A DNA stretch of 64,000 nt from Monocercomonoides exilis (Eukaryota; Preaxostyla; Oxymonadida; Polymastigidae). This document shows positions 1-13,000 of this stretch, piece after piece; positions within the stretch are counted from its first letter, which is position 1; each line of letters starts with the position of its first letter. The position numbers and the translations under genes were made by a program. Under the pieces are notes generated by a model, which made no database searches, was not told where the DNA came from, and was given only the letters and a program-made list of their open reading frames with translations. The stretch lies in the NCBI GenBank assembly GCA_001643675.2, contig LSRY02000007.1, positions 1,307,001 to 1,371,000 on the forward strand. Direction: 5' to 3'.

Positions 1-1
1 A

Positions 2-1000
2 AGTGATGTTGAGGCTGGAAAATCACAAAAGAGCCAACTGGGCTTATTTAGCAGCAGACAAAGAGGAGAAGGTGATGCAACTGGCAGTTACGAGTTATCT
101 CCTCAATTTCCACAGAACATATCTGCAATATCTTCTTCTTCTTCATTGACTTCTTCATCATCATCGTCATCTTCTGTTATCATTGAGCCTTCTTCACCCC
201 CAGCTGCTTCATGCACATTTCACAGCAATGATTTCAGCACCAGAAGGTCTCCTTCTCCTCCTCTTGTCCAACGGAATAAACATGATTCTTCTCAGAAAGC
301 TGCTTCATCCTCATCATCGACAGAACCCAATTCTTCTGCTTCTTCATCGTCTTCTTCTTCCTCCTCTTTCACCTCCTCTTCCTCCGCCTCTACCTTCATC
401 CCATCTCTCCCCATCACCCCTGCCTACACCATCGTCAATGATTACTCCACTTTCCTCCCTTCCGTCCACCAAACAGAACAAGAATTTGGCGAATACAACC
501 GCTCGCCCCGTTTCATCGACGAAAATCAGCAGTCTTCTGTTCCATTGACACCCATGACGGTTCATTCTCAGTCAACAAGCACAATCAAAGGATCAACAGC
601 TTCTTCTTCTTCTGCTTCTTCTTCTGCATCTGCTGCATCAATAACGAACCAGTCTCAATCGTCTTCTTCAGATTCGCTGGATCATTCGCGCTCTGTGTTT
701 TCTATTGCACTTAGCAGCAATGGTGGAGTTGGAGGAGGCATCGGAGAAAGCGGAGAAAGAAGAGAAAGAGAAGGAAGCAATGGAAGAGGCGCAGGAACCG
801 GAATCGGGGCCTTTCCCCAGTCATCTCTTGGAGACGGATCAGAAATGGTTCCCTATCAACATATTGCCGATGTGATGAAGGGATATGCAGTGCCATCAAC
901 ACACCAGCAGCAGCCGATGACTTCGCAGTCAGGGTATTTGGTACCATCAAGTGGGTATTTGTCAGGTGGAATGCATCCAAGAAGTATGCTTCGTATTTAA
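2..1000 (+). CDS. 3' end of a serine-rich protein (partial)
   Basis: The frame is open from base 2 to the TAA at 998-1000, so the gene begins to the left of the window and only its C-terminal ~332 residues are seen. It is dominated by serine runs written with mixed TCT/TCA/TCG/AGC codons, separated by less biased segments around 400-560 (proline, threonine, tyrosine) and 710-830 (glycine and arginine rich). The tail contains two similar GYL-type pieces (SGYLVPSSGYLSGG) and ends in RSMLRI. No domain, membrane segment or catalytic motif is visible. The serine style matches the giant dynein gene that follows, but the stop codon and the T-rich gap to 1244 argue for a separate gene. A spliced connection to the next gene cannot be excluded from sequence alone. 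Function unknown. Confidence 0.6.
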   Translation, partial: SDVEAGKSQKSQLGLFSSRQRGEGDATGSYELSPQFPQNISAISSSSSLTSSSSSSSSVIIEPSSPPAASCTFHSNDFSTRRSPSPPLVQRNKHDSSQKAASSSSSTEPNSSASSSSSSSSSFTSSSSASTFIPSLPITPAYTIVNDYSTFLPSVHQTEQEFGEYNRSPRFIDENQQSSVPLTPMTVHSQSTSTIKGSTASSSSASSSASAASITNQSQSSSSDSLDHSRSVFSIALSSNGGVGGGIGESGERREREGSNGRGAGTGIGAFPQSSLGDGSEMVPYQHIADVMKGYAVPSTHQQQPMTSQSGYLVPSSGYLSGGMHPRSMLRI

Positions 1001-1244
1001 TTAAATTTATATTTTTTAATTTTTTTTGTTTTTTTTTCTATCTCTTTTTTATAAATAACATATTGCATTCATATCTTATTTATTTATTTATTTGTTTATT
1101 TTGAATATTGATTCTATTTTTTCTGTTTTTTTTTACTTTTATTTGCATTCTCACTCCTTTTTTTATAATGAAAAATTTGGTACTCTTTCACAATATGCTT
1201 CAAATACCTATTTTACTCACTTCCCCTTCCCAACACAAGATTTC
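1001..1244. other. T-rich intergenic spacer
   Basis: About 240 bp between the serine-rich gene and the first ATG of the dynein frame. It is T-rich with TTTA/TTTG runs. The downstream reading frame stays open back to about 1092, but without an ATG and with a composition unlike the coding part, so I treat it as 5' flank or leader. No promoter element can be named. Confidence 0.5.
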
Positions 1245-4200
1245 ATGGCTTCCAGTCAGATATACTCCACCCAGATGCTTCTATCTCCTCTTTTAGATCC
1301 AAATGCAGCCAGTTCATCAAGCGTGCCTCCAACATCCCCAGTTTCTGTTCCTTATCACCCTCGCCATCATCATCATCAGCCCTTTCCTTCACAATACACC
1401 GACTCTTCTGCTTCAACTTCATCATCATCATCTTCCTCCTCTTCCTCTTCCCTCCCAATCAACACCAACGAATCCACCACCGGCTCTTCTTTGCTTTCCC
1501 CTTCCAACCTCTCTTCTGTCTACATCCCACCCACACTCGAAGTCTGCGAGCTTTTCACATATCGCTTCGTGCCCAACTTAATCAGCTACCGCCTCTCCTC
1601 TCGCCAGTCCCGCTATTCTCTCTCAAACCCATCGCTCTTTATTCGCACTGCTCATAACCTCCTTTTCTACTCTAATTCTGACCAGAGTGTTCCTGTGAAG
1701 CAGTTCCACTTCAAAATGGACGATGATCATTACCTGAACAACAGCGACAGTGCTATTATGTCGCAGTCAATGCAGATTCCGTTGGTCCCTTCTTCTTCAT
1801 CGTCGTCTGTGCTTCCACTCGCCAGCGCACCCGGGAGCAGCAACAGTCTCACATATGCCTCCACTCTGCATTCCTTCAGCCTCCCTCCCACAAACACAGA
1901 GGGAAATCAGCCAGACACACTGCAGCGCTCCCGGTCTTCTCAGCTTTTGGCAACAGTCAACCAATCACTGACGGATCTGAGGTATTTTTATAACTACGTC
2001 GTTGCAGGTATCATGCACTATGAAAGCTCCATCACAAAACATTGGGCTCAGCAGTTTCTATTTGCTTTGGCGGATCTTATATCAACTCCATTACTTAGGT
2101 TTATTGATCACTACAGTAAAAACAATGCAGATAATGCTCAAGGTTCATCTTCATCATCCTCTTCCTCTTCTTCCTCTTCCTCTGTTTATTCCCCCACTGA
2201 GTTCGATTCTTCGCTGCAGGCCTCCCAGTTCACAGAGTTCCACGGCCCGCGCTTTGTGATCGTGTCACCCGGCAACTTCTCCACCACTGTTGCCCACACT
2301 TCCATCGCACAGGCGCTTTCGCTTTCAACCGTCCTTGTCAACATCAGCGTGCAGCAGAACGCATTTCTCGCGGAGTTTCTGAAGCTCATCAAGTTCGGAT
2401 TCGTTAAACCAAGAGATTTTCCAGTTGCTGGCTTCCCCAAAATATCGCATCTGCACTTGTTTGCGAACACCACTTTGATTGTGGTGCAGAAGCTGACGCA
2501 GATTGTGTTCTTTCGTGGACTAATCTACCGTTCAATGCACCCAAACATCATCGCTTTGCTTGTACCCCACGTCAACTTCATTGAAACAAAACTGAAAGAA
2601 CTGGGTTCTGGCTTCAACTGGAGTCGCTTACCATCGAACTCGTATCTCGCACGCTTCATGAAGCTTCTGTCGTTCTTTGCGAATCTTGTACAGCGGATGA
2701 ACGCCTTTGCGCGCTTTGCTGACCAGCACTACCTGCAGGTCAGCCGCATCCGCTTCTTCTGCTTCAAAGAAGGGCTGCCGATGAAGCTTGATGATGTGCA
2801 CGAGTTTCAGCTACGGCATGTGAGGCATGCGAAAGAGCAGATCCAGTTCTGCTCCAAACAGATACGGACGATCATGGCGATTCTGTTTGACGAGGCAGCG
2901 TTGGGTTATTTAGCGTTGACGTCAGAGAATCCTCGCACTCGCTCTTTGTTTGGCTCTACAGGCGCGCTGCATCTGCACACGTTCCAGCTGATGGGCATTG
3001 AGCTGTGCAGTCTGATTTCGCTGAACGAGATGAATGCGAATGCGGGGATAGGGGCATTTGACGACGACATCATCAGCTGCGATGAGAATGACGATATTCC
3101 GCAGGATCCGCTGAATGTGCAGAAGGAACAGTCAAATTCTGAGGAAAAGCAGACGCTTCATTCAGTTTTGAACAACAATGAGAACAATTCTGGGTCAAAG
3201 TTGTCTCACTTTGGAATAAACAAGCCGAATGCTGCTTCTAATTCCGCACAATCGCCAACTTCTGTTTCACCGCTAATCACCTTCCCGTCACTGACATCGT
3301 CAACTTCATTGTCCAACAACCCAAATTCGCTGCACTCAAACGATGCTGCCCACACATTTGTCTTTTGGGGCGATCCAATTGTGTTATTTGAACTGCAAAA
3401 CGCCTTTTTGCATCTGCTTGGCAGAGCACAGAGCATCTACATAGCTTCGCTCCATCATGCGTTGCTGGCTTCAATCAAACAGTTTTCTTCTTTTCTCTCA
3501 AACGCAGAGACTTATTCTATCGCACTGATCAACCAGGCATACGAACAGCAGGCATCAGATGGTAGTGAAGGCGCTTTCAATGATGAAGAGAACCCAGCCA
3601 CATCTGCAAGTTCTGCTGCATTTATTCCAAACAATGAATCATCTCAAGCTCTACCCATCTACAGCAACATCTCCCACCAGCTGCACTTCGACCTGATCTT
3701 CCACGACGGAGTGTTCAAGCTGAACCCGTCTATCAGCCAGCTCAGAGAAAGCGTGCACAAACTGCTTCTGGAGACGTTTGCGGCTGTGAGGGAGATCAAT
3801 GCGTGGGCAGAGGAGGATGTGAAGTCGTGCTGGGTGCTCCCGACACGCCAGATGTGTATCAATGAAGCTTATAGATTCAAATCTTTGACTGGAACAACAC
3901 CCTTTGCGGTCGTGAAGACGATGTCGATGCATCTGTCATCGTCGGGCCAGGCTCCAAAGACTGTTCCTTTCAGAATGAGAGACATTAAGAAATTGAGAGA
4001 GAAGCAAAAACACAATCCACGCACTTCTGTGAAGAATTTGCTGAGTGAACATTTGCCGAGGAACTCAAAACTGGGCAACGATGCTGAAGAGGACAGTAAT
4101 ATTCCAAGAACACCAACTTCAGTTGCACTATCGTTTTCATCTTCGTTGAGTTCTTTGGCGAATGTGGAAGTTACCACTCCTTCTGCATGCTCATCGACTC

Positions 4201-7026
4201 CACACAATTACATCCATTCTCTTCGGTCTTCGAAGAAAGTGCCATCTGTTTGGGTGTTTCTGTCTGATTCTCAGCCGCTAATTGCACAGACGTTCATCAC
4301 TGCTACGTATGTTTCAGAGCCAGACAATCTGACAGCGTGCATAACACACCGCTTGTCACTCATCGACTTCATATTCAACCAAAAACCAGAGTTTGTGTTC
4401 GATGCAATCATCCGCATTGTCGATGGGCTGGGGCTGAACTTGGATCTTCCGACGTTTGCTTTGCCTTCGCGGTACGTTCGCTTCGGGCACACAATGCTGT
4501 ACCCAAGCAGCGAATCTGTCTCATCGAGTGATGGCCAGTTGCTTTCACAGTGGACACTCCACTACACAAACAATTCGTCACGCAACACATTTCGAAATCT
4601 GAGGCTTGAATTGTCTCTGATGGATGATGTTGAGCTGAACGATGTTTCCAAAGACTTTAAAGATGAATTAACCAGCATACCTTCGTTGAATGTGAAGCAA
4701 ACAAAGTCATCCAAACCTAATCGGTATTTCGAGTCAACATCTCCGTTTCCATCTCTCTCTTGTGGGAATGCTATTGCCTTCACTCAAACAAACTCAAAGA
4801 GAAGCTCAAGAATGACTCTGCCTGAAAGGAAATCGACAATGCCTATTGCTCCAAAATCAAGCTTTTACGCAGTCACACTGGGAATCACGCTTCCCAGCAA
4901 GGATTGCGTGATGCCAGTGACGGTGCTGCCTGAAGATTCAATGGACGATCCTGAGCCATACAACTTGTGTGCGTTGTATCCTGTCATTCCACCAGATGAC
5001 ATTTCACCCACAAAGCTCTTTCAACCTGACCCTGAGCCTTATCGCTGCCCGATATGTGGGTCATATTTTGTGTCTGTTGTAACACTGTTCAATCACATAA
5101 ACGTAAATGGTCCGCACTATCAGCCTTCTCAGATCCAACGGTCTCTGTATGTGACACTGCTGAACTATGTCACGAGATCATTGGAGAGGCTAGCTGTGTG
5201 GGAGAGAGCGCTTGAACTGGTAGCAAAACACTCGGCAAAGTCTTATGAAAACCAAAGTAATGCTTTTATGTTTGATGTTCTCACATCAGCTTCTTCGCCT
5301 TTGTCCTCATCATCTGCTCAGATTGCTGGCTCTGCCTCACAAATGGCATCTTCCTCTTCAGCGGCTTATTATCGTTCACAGCCTTATTCATTTGCATATT
5401 CTGATGCACAAACATCTGATATTGTTCAGCAAGATCTGTCATCTGACAAACATTACGGGCGCTTTCTGTCTCGTGCTGTGATTGCGCCTCCACCTCCGCA
5501 GCTTGTTCAAATGCTTGCTGCTTCCTTTTCTCCATTCAAAGTGCACCATTCAATTGTTTTATCCTCATTGAACACAATTCTTCCATTTGCACTCTCACAA
5601 ATAGGCAAATGGATTGATACCCTGTGCACTATCTTGGATCAGATCTCTCATGCATACCTATTCCCACCAATGGATTTGCTGACAAGAGTGAAAGAAGGGC
5701 TGACATCTCAGCTGAAGAGCATTTCTCGAATGCCTCAAAAATCGTCTGGAACAGTGACAGAGTCCACAACGCCATTCACATCTTTGATTCAGAGGGTGTC
5801 TCAACGGAAAGGAGTATCTTTTTCTTTGGCTCTCTCAACTTACCGCACGTTATCTCTGACTGCAAAGACGGGAATTGATCTCTCTGCATTCACCACATCC
5901 TACCTGCAGCAGACGAAAATGTCAACATCCATGAGCGCCAATGCACTTTTATCATCAATCGACTCTGTTGATGAGCTGACAAGGCTATCTGACACATTCT
6001 CAAACTACTGCGATGCCCCTGCTGAATTGGATGTGAGTCTGAATGAAGTTAGTGAAGCTGTGTCTGTGCTCCGCACATTCAGTCCGAATCGAGCACAAGG
6101 ATTGCTTCGGCTGTTATTATCGCTGGTTGACCAAGTAGTGTCATTTGACCAGCTCTCTGCAGACTACTTCAGCTCAGCCGACACGAAGAAGAAGCAGCTT
6201 GCACTGCGTGCGAGGATTGCGAAGGAAAGAGTGTCGATGAGTTCTTCGATTCTTGTTGCACATTCCAAGGCGATGAGGAAGTCGTATGTGCAAAGTGTGG
6301 ACTCTTCACTTCTCTCTTTGGAGATGAAGGCAGAGAACGTGGCGTTGGTTATGTCGCATTTCAAAGAAGTGACTGCATGCATAGCTGATCTCAACCACGA
6401 TGAGCTGCTTTTGAAGCTGCCTCTGTCAGAATTCCCAGCAGTGGAGAAAGAAATGCAGAAGATGAACTATAACTCGCTTTTGTACTCGACATTCTTCAAC
6501 TTCCGCAACTGGAAGACGAAGCTGATGAGCCAGCCGTTTACTAACGAGAACACAACAGCTGCGCTTCAAAGATTGGACTATTTCACACACAAACTGAAGG
6601 ATATTGAGACTATTCGTATTTCAGTGCCATCGAAGAAGATAATGAAAATGAACAAGTTCCAGAAGCTTCTGATATCTGAGATCGACAATCTGAAGGAGCC
6701 ACTGCATCATGTGGCAAAGATCTCACAGAAATCATTCAGAAAGCGCCATTGGGAAAAATTGGCTGAAATCACACAGAACAGAGCAATACTGACAGACATG
6801 GTTGAACTGCAGAACATAAGCCAGATTCAGGACGAGGTGAGGAAGAAGTCGAATTTCCTTGTGATGATGCAGAAGGAGCAAAGATTAAGAAGGAAAGAAG
6901 TATCAGCTTATAACCAAGGAGCTGTTTTGAGTTCAGCATCATCTGCATCTACTGGGGCACAGTCTGCTGTTTCGAATCCGATTTCTTTGGCTACAAATGC
7001 TTTCTTCCATAATTCAATTTCCACTC

Positions 7027-7081
<55 letters not shown>

Positions 7082-10000
7082 GTCGTCATCATCATCATCA
7101 TCATCTTCTTCTTCCTCCGCCTCATCATCATCGTCCTCATCTTCCTCTTCTTCAGGCTCATTCCATTCTTCACTATCTGCACACGACAGAACACTCACCT
7201 CGATGCTAACAACTAGCGACACAGGACTTCTTCTGGGTGAGTATTACCACACGCCCACGCTCGGCACCCTCATCAACGCTCAATTGCAGAGATATGATGA
7301 ACAATTACTAACACTGATTACAACTGCACTGGGAGAGGCAAAAATTGAAGAAGAGGTTATCAGAATTGAGAAGATGTGGGATGAAGAAATAAACATCTCA
7401 TTTCTGGATGGGAATGGAAACGCACTCACAGAGCAAGATCTGAATTCTCAATATTCGCGATATTTGCACAGGAGACAGCAGAAAGAATACGAACAGCAGC
7501 CTTTGAATGTGATTATGGCTGATTTTGATTTCCCAGACAGAAATGAAAGCGAGTCTATGGGGATGGAAGATGAAGGAGAAGACGAAGAGTCACCACTGCA
7601 CCCGATGAATTACATCGCCAGTGAAGCTTCTTGCAACAACGCCATTACTTCAGCCAACAACACAATGTCCACACTGTCTTCATTGGTATATTCTGAGCAC
7701 ATTGATCCATTTGCCTCCAACATTCTGTTCATCTCTGACACGATCAGCATCATCACGCCTCTCATCTCCACATTCATGGCTGCTCAGCGGATGTGGTTGA
7801 TTCTGCGTGATTTGTTCAAGTCAGACGATGTGGGAGCGAATCTGAAACCAGAAGCAAGACTGTTTGCGAAAGTGCGCGATGATTGGCACACGATGCTGGA
7901 CAAGATGATTTCCAATCCAATTGTCATCCATTCATTCTCTCCAGACTCGTTCATTGCTCATGTACTCCCGTCAATCAACAAGCAGCTCACTGAATGCAAA
8001 GAGCTCATAAGACCGTTCATCTTGAGGAAGCAGACAGCGTTCCCTCGCTTGTTCCTGCTGCCTGAGGACGACATCATCAAGATTATCTCAATGAAGACAC
8101 CAGAGACGCTTGGCGGAACCATCTGCCATGTGTTTCCCAACATCACCAAGCTTCACATTGTGTCTGCAGAGAGCGTGCTGCATCACAGAGACAACGAGAA
8201 CCCGAAGCAGTGGAGATTTGTTCCCGAGGAATTGGAGCTGTCTAACAAGCTGTTTGATTCAGAACTTGAAGAAAAACAGGAAGAGGAAAACGAAGCATCC
8301 ATTATGGACGATGAGATTTCGTTGCATTCTGCTTCGCCTTATGCTGAGTCATTGCATCATTCATTCAAATTTCGTCATTCATTTATCTCGCCAACAAGCC
8401 CCAGAGGAAATAACAAAATAACCCGTATTTATTCAAGACGCTCTCGATCTCAGCTGAAGAACAAGTATCGTTCACGGCGAAGAATGCATTCCCACCACTC
8501 AAACGCTTCCAACGAGAAAAGTATCTATCACAATCTCCAGTCAACCAACAACCTGTCCATTGACCAGATGTCTGAACAGTCGCGATCTGATCTCGTTTCT
8601 GGATTGTCGTCGCATGTTCAGGACGAGAGCACCGTTTCAGTCACAGACACGTCGCTTCTGCAGCAGCTGGGCTTGATTCACGACAGCAGCGCCGCTAGCA
8701 AGAGAAGCCACAAAGGAACACACAGCCGGCGGTCACACTCAGCATCTCACAGAAGAGCTTCAACAGCGAAGCTGAAGAGACGCTCGAAATACGATGCCTT
8801 TGAAGGGTTTGGCAATCTGGCAACACCGTTTGATGCCAACCTCACATGCTCTCATTCGCATATTCCACGTGTGGTGAACACTTCGGCTGATGGACACAGA
8901 CCACAATCGCCTTCTCCGCTTGTTTCAGTGCCGTCTGCGAAGTTCCCCTCGGACATTGTATTTAACTCGTCGCACAAGCGGATGAAGTCATCTCCATCAA
9001 AGCGAAGCAGCTTATCGTTTCACACTGCAAAATCTTCCAGACAGCAGCTGGAGATGCTTTCAGGTCAATCCACTGAGTTTGAGCTGTCTATTTCACGTGA
9101 CACAGACTCCGATGGCCTTCTTGGAGTACGGCACAAAGGATCGCGCTTTGACTGGAGTGCAGATAGTGAAGAGTCTGCCACAGCGACGGAGACGACACTG
9201 ACGTCAACCGAATCGCACGTTGAGAGCATGTCGCTCTCTGACGACCAGGCTTCGACGATCAAAGTGGACTCTGCTCTCATCCGTTCGGGCGAGTTTGTGC
9301 GCTCGCCGCACCACTGCCAGTCTTCGATGTCCTCCACCTCCTCCACATCGTCCAGCTACACGACACAGAGCTTCTTCAAAAGCGGGGATTACACCACAAC
9401 TTCCACAGAGGAGGATGTGACTGCCACTGAAACAGACTCTGAGCGGACGAGGAATGACAACAGCAACACCACTCATTCGAGTGTGGATTCATCCACATCA
9501 GTCACACGCCACCTGGTGCGTGTGTCGAGGAGGCTGGCTGCTGCAAACTATGCCAAAAGGAGGCGACAGTTCAGAGGTTCTGTTCACACTCGCACACGGA
9601 CAAGGAAAGCGGTGTTCAGACAGATGACGGATGTTGTCGGGGCTATCGGCATTTTGGGTGAAGATTTGGGATTTCAGCATCACATTGAGTTTATCCAAGG
9701 GCAGGATATTATTCCGTTCCTGATGAGCATCGAGAATTCGATCAAGCAATCGCTTTCTTTGCAATTGACTGATGCTGTTTTGCGGCTTCCTCTCTTCACT
9801 TTCCACAAGTGCTCCATCGTTCGCTTCAACACAAAAGATGTGCAACATTCCGATTTGATGAACATGCGAGATGAAGAGAAAGATGCCTTTTCAGTTTCAA
9901 AGGACGAAGCAGCCATACAGACAGTCACTGGGAAAATAGCAGACTCTGATTTTGACTCATTCTCAGACTCCGACACCAGCAGCACGCTGGGCTCGATGGA

Positions 10001-13000
10001 CGAAGGCTCCGCAGGCTCGTTCTTGTCGAAGAGAGGACCTATGCACACAGGGTATATGCGCAGGAGCAGGTTGACAAGTCCGTTTGGCATGCAGTCAGAC
10101 GAGAAAATATCACAGTTTACGAAAGGAAGCTCACCATTCCATGATTCGACTGTTCTATCTAACGAGACGCTTGCAGACATCCACATCTCTGGCAACCAAA
10201 AGGGCAGCCAAATAAACCCACAAGCCGCTGCTTCATCCACTGCTGGCGAGAAACGGCAACGTCCTTATCAAACCAGCAACATCGTCTCTCAGCTGGCTGT
10301 TCTGCACAACCGCCCTCTTTTCAAGCAGAAGCATCTGAGACAGTTTCCCAGATGCCAACTGTTCATTCGCTCGACTCTATGCCAAGCACTTTATCTGGCA
10401 ATCATCTCTCACAGAACATACAGAATCAAGCGGATAATCATCAATCTTTACAAACTGGCCGTGAAGTGGCAGAGCGACAGGGAGTATTCGTTTTTGGCAT
10501 CTTTCACTGATTCTTCATCGTCTGCTGTCAGCTCCTCGGCCTCGTCTTCTGTAGTTGGAGCATCATCCACACCCCCTTCATCAACATCTGCTTCAACAGC
10601 CTCACCAGCAACTTCAACCACAACACATCTTTCAGTCTCTGCTTCATCTGCTTCTGCAGCATCGTCGTCACTCACTTTCTCCTCTTCAACATCACTCCCG
10701 CCTCCAACTGCTTCATCAGCTGCCTCTTCTTCAACGTCTGGTACCAATACAAGATATCCGTATCAAACATCCTCAGAGCGAGTCTCATCTGCAGCAACAG
10801 CAACAACAACAACACTTCCACATCAGCCTTCTTCTTCTCTCTCGTCCTCTGGCCAAACAACATCTCCAAGTGGAACTTCATCTGAACAGCGCTCAAAAGA
10901 CCAGTCTCCCTTCTCATCCGCTATCAACTTCTTCAAACAACCTGAGGTTGAGGAGCAAATCAACCATCTGAAGGAAATACGCACAGAAGGCACAGTTCTC
11001 ATCAAAACACTCCAGTCGAGTCTTTCTTCGCGGATGACGTCGCTTATTAGATTGAAAACGGAGAATGCCATCTTGGCATATCTGTATTCTTTAAGCATGC
11101 TGAATTTCCTAGATTTGGTGAACACATACCCCAACAGAGTGTTGATGTTTCTGACACAGTCGAATCATCTGGCGTATGTTCCTCATTTCTACTTCCCTGC
11201 CGGCATTGAAACGACACGAGCAATCAAGCAGCTGTATCCACACATCATTGAGCCTGGTGATTTCCCTGAAGATTCTGAATTCATGGCTTCTTCTGCAGAT
11301 CATGCAGCAGCTCAAGACATTTCTATAAAAGATAAATACCCATCTTCACACACTCCAACTGGAGTTCAGATCATTTTTGGATCAACTTCCATTCCGTTTG
11401 GATATGCATACCTGGGACTCACTATCTCTACTCTCTCAAGTTCCCAACTTGTTTTTCCCTTTGCGCCTTCAGTGAATACCAAGCAGTTCTCCATTAAAGC
11501 TATTGCTTCGCCTCGCTTGATAGGCCGTCCGCAGACAAATCTCCTGTCTAACATCGCATCAGCATTTCCTCATTCAATGCTTGTTAACAACGAGGATGAA
11601 CTGTGCCAATTGCAGGCTGAGACAGAAAAAGTGTCTCAACTTCCGATTTCCGAATCAGAAGCAGGAACATATTCGCTACTTGAAGGAGTTTCGCCATTTT
11701 CGATGATGGATTTAATAAAAGAATTGTCTGTGTTGTGTGGTCGCGACGTATTTTCGTTCGCTGCCACTTCTGAATGCACTCCTATTTCACCAATTTTGCC
11801 TTTCATCAGAGGAGTTATTGGGTCCGGTGTGTGGGGTGTGATCGAGAACGTGCTAGAGCTTTCTCCTGATTCGCTTCAAATCTTGGGCATTTTGACAAAC
11901 AAAGTTATTGAGACATCGAGGCAGAACCTGTGGAGATGCCATCTTACTGAAAATACAACTTCTGCACTTGTTCCTGGCTACTCATTCTTTTGCACATCAA
12001 CATGTCATTCAGCAGAATACGAGCTTCCGGATCACTTCCGCAAATGCTTCCGCCCAGTGCAAGTGCAGCTACCTGATCGTTTCCACTCCCTTTTCCTCAA
12101 CCTGATGATCAGCGGATACCAGAACGCTTATGTCATTGCAAAGAGATGCATATCTTTCTGCGAAACATTTGCCAAGACATCTCGACAGAGCTACGACACT
12201 ATTGATGCGGTGCTGAACAAGATTGGGATTTTGGCACCAATTTTCATTAATGTTGCAGTCAAGCAATACTTCAAACCAGCTGCTGAAGATGCATCTGCAG
12301 GAGCAAAACTGCTGGAATCTCCTCTTTTGAAGTGCATGAACGATGAGGATTATGACGAAGACGACACACGATATTTGAAAGACTACGGCTTCTATGGATT
12401 AAGCAGCACCATGTCAACTGAACAAACAATTGTGCCAGAACCAGAATATTCCACTGATTCATCTGAGCAATTGCAAGATAAACAGTCAAGTTTTCTTCCT
12501 CAGATTTCACTGATGAAGTATGCTTTACGCAAAGAAAAGATTCAGTTTCTAATCGAGTGCACAGCAGTGTGCTTGATCCTTTGCCAACACTTGGGCGCAA
12601 TTCTCAATGATTGTAATTCAACTTTCTTTACGACACTGTTACGAGCTACATTTCCAGAAGTTGTTGATGGAATTATCCTTCAGTCACATCTTCCTTATTC
12701 TATTTATGGAAAGCCATCTGCCCAGAAGAATGTGATTGCAGGTGCATCTACAGAGTCCCGAATGAAAGCATTCCTCTATCGATACTTCCATCTTCCTATC
12801 TCCGTTTCCACATCTTCTTCGTACAGTGGAATGAGATACACCACAAATGTGTTTTCAACCATCAAGAGGATTATAACCAGAAATAATGGACTGGAGAACA
12901 TTGGATCCAAAAGCGAGTGGGAGATCTTTCGGTGGTGCGTTGCTGCCTGCACACCAAAGTCTTTAGACAGCTCAAACACTTATGAACAGGGCGGCAACGA

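Noticed and set aside
2-1000. Serine-rich left-edge frame as the N-terminus of the dynein
   Set aside because: It ends in a stop followed by a T-rich non-coding gap, and no donor/acceptor pair joining it to 1245 could be supported; shared serine bias is seen in several genes here.
6908-7222. Minus-strand open frames rich in Asp or Met/Thr opposite the dynein
   Set aside because: They are shadows of the TCG/TCA microsatellite read on the other strand; similar antisense frames lie opposite other serine-rich stretches and have no start context or domains.
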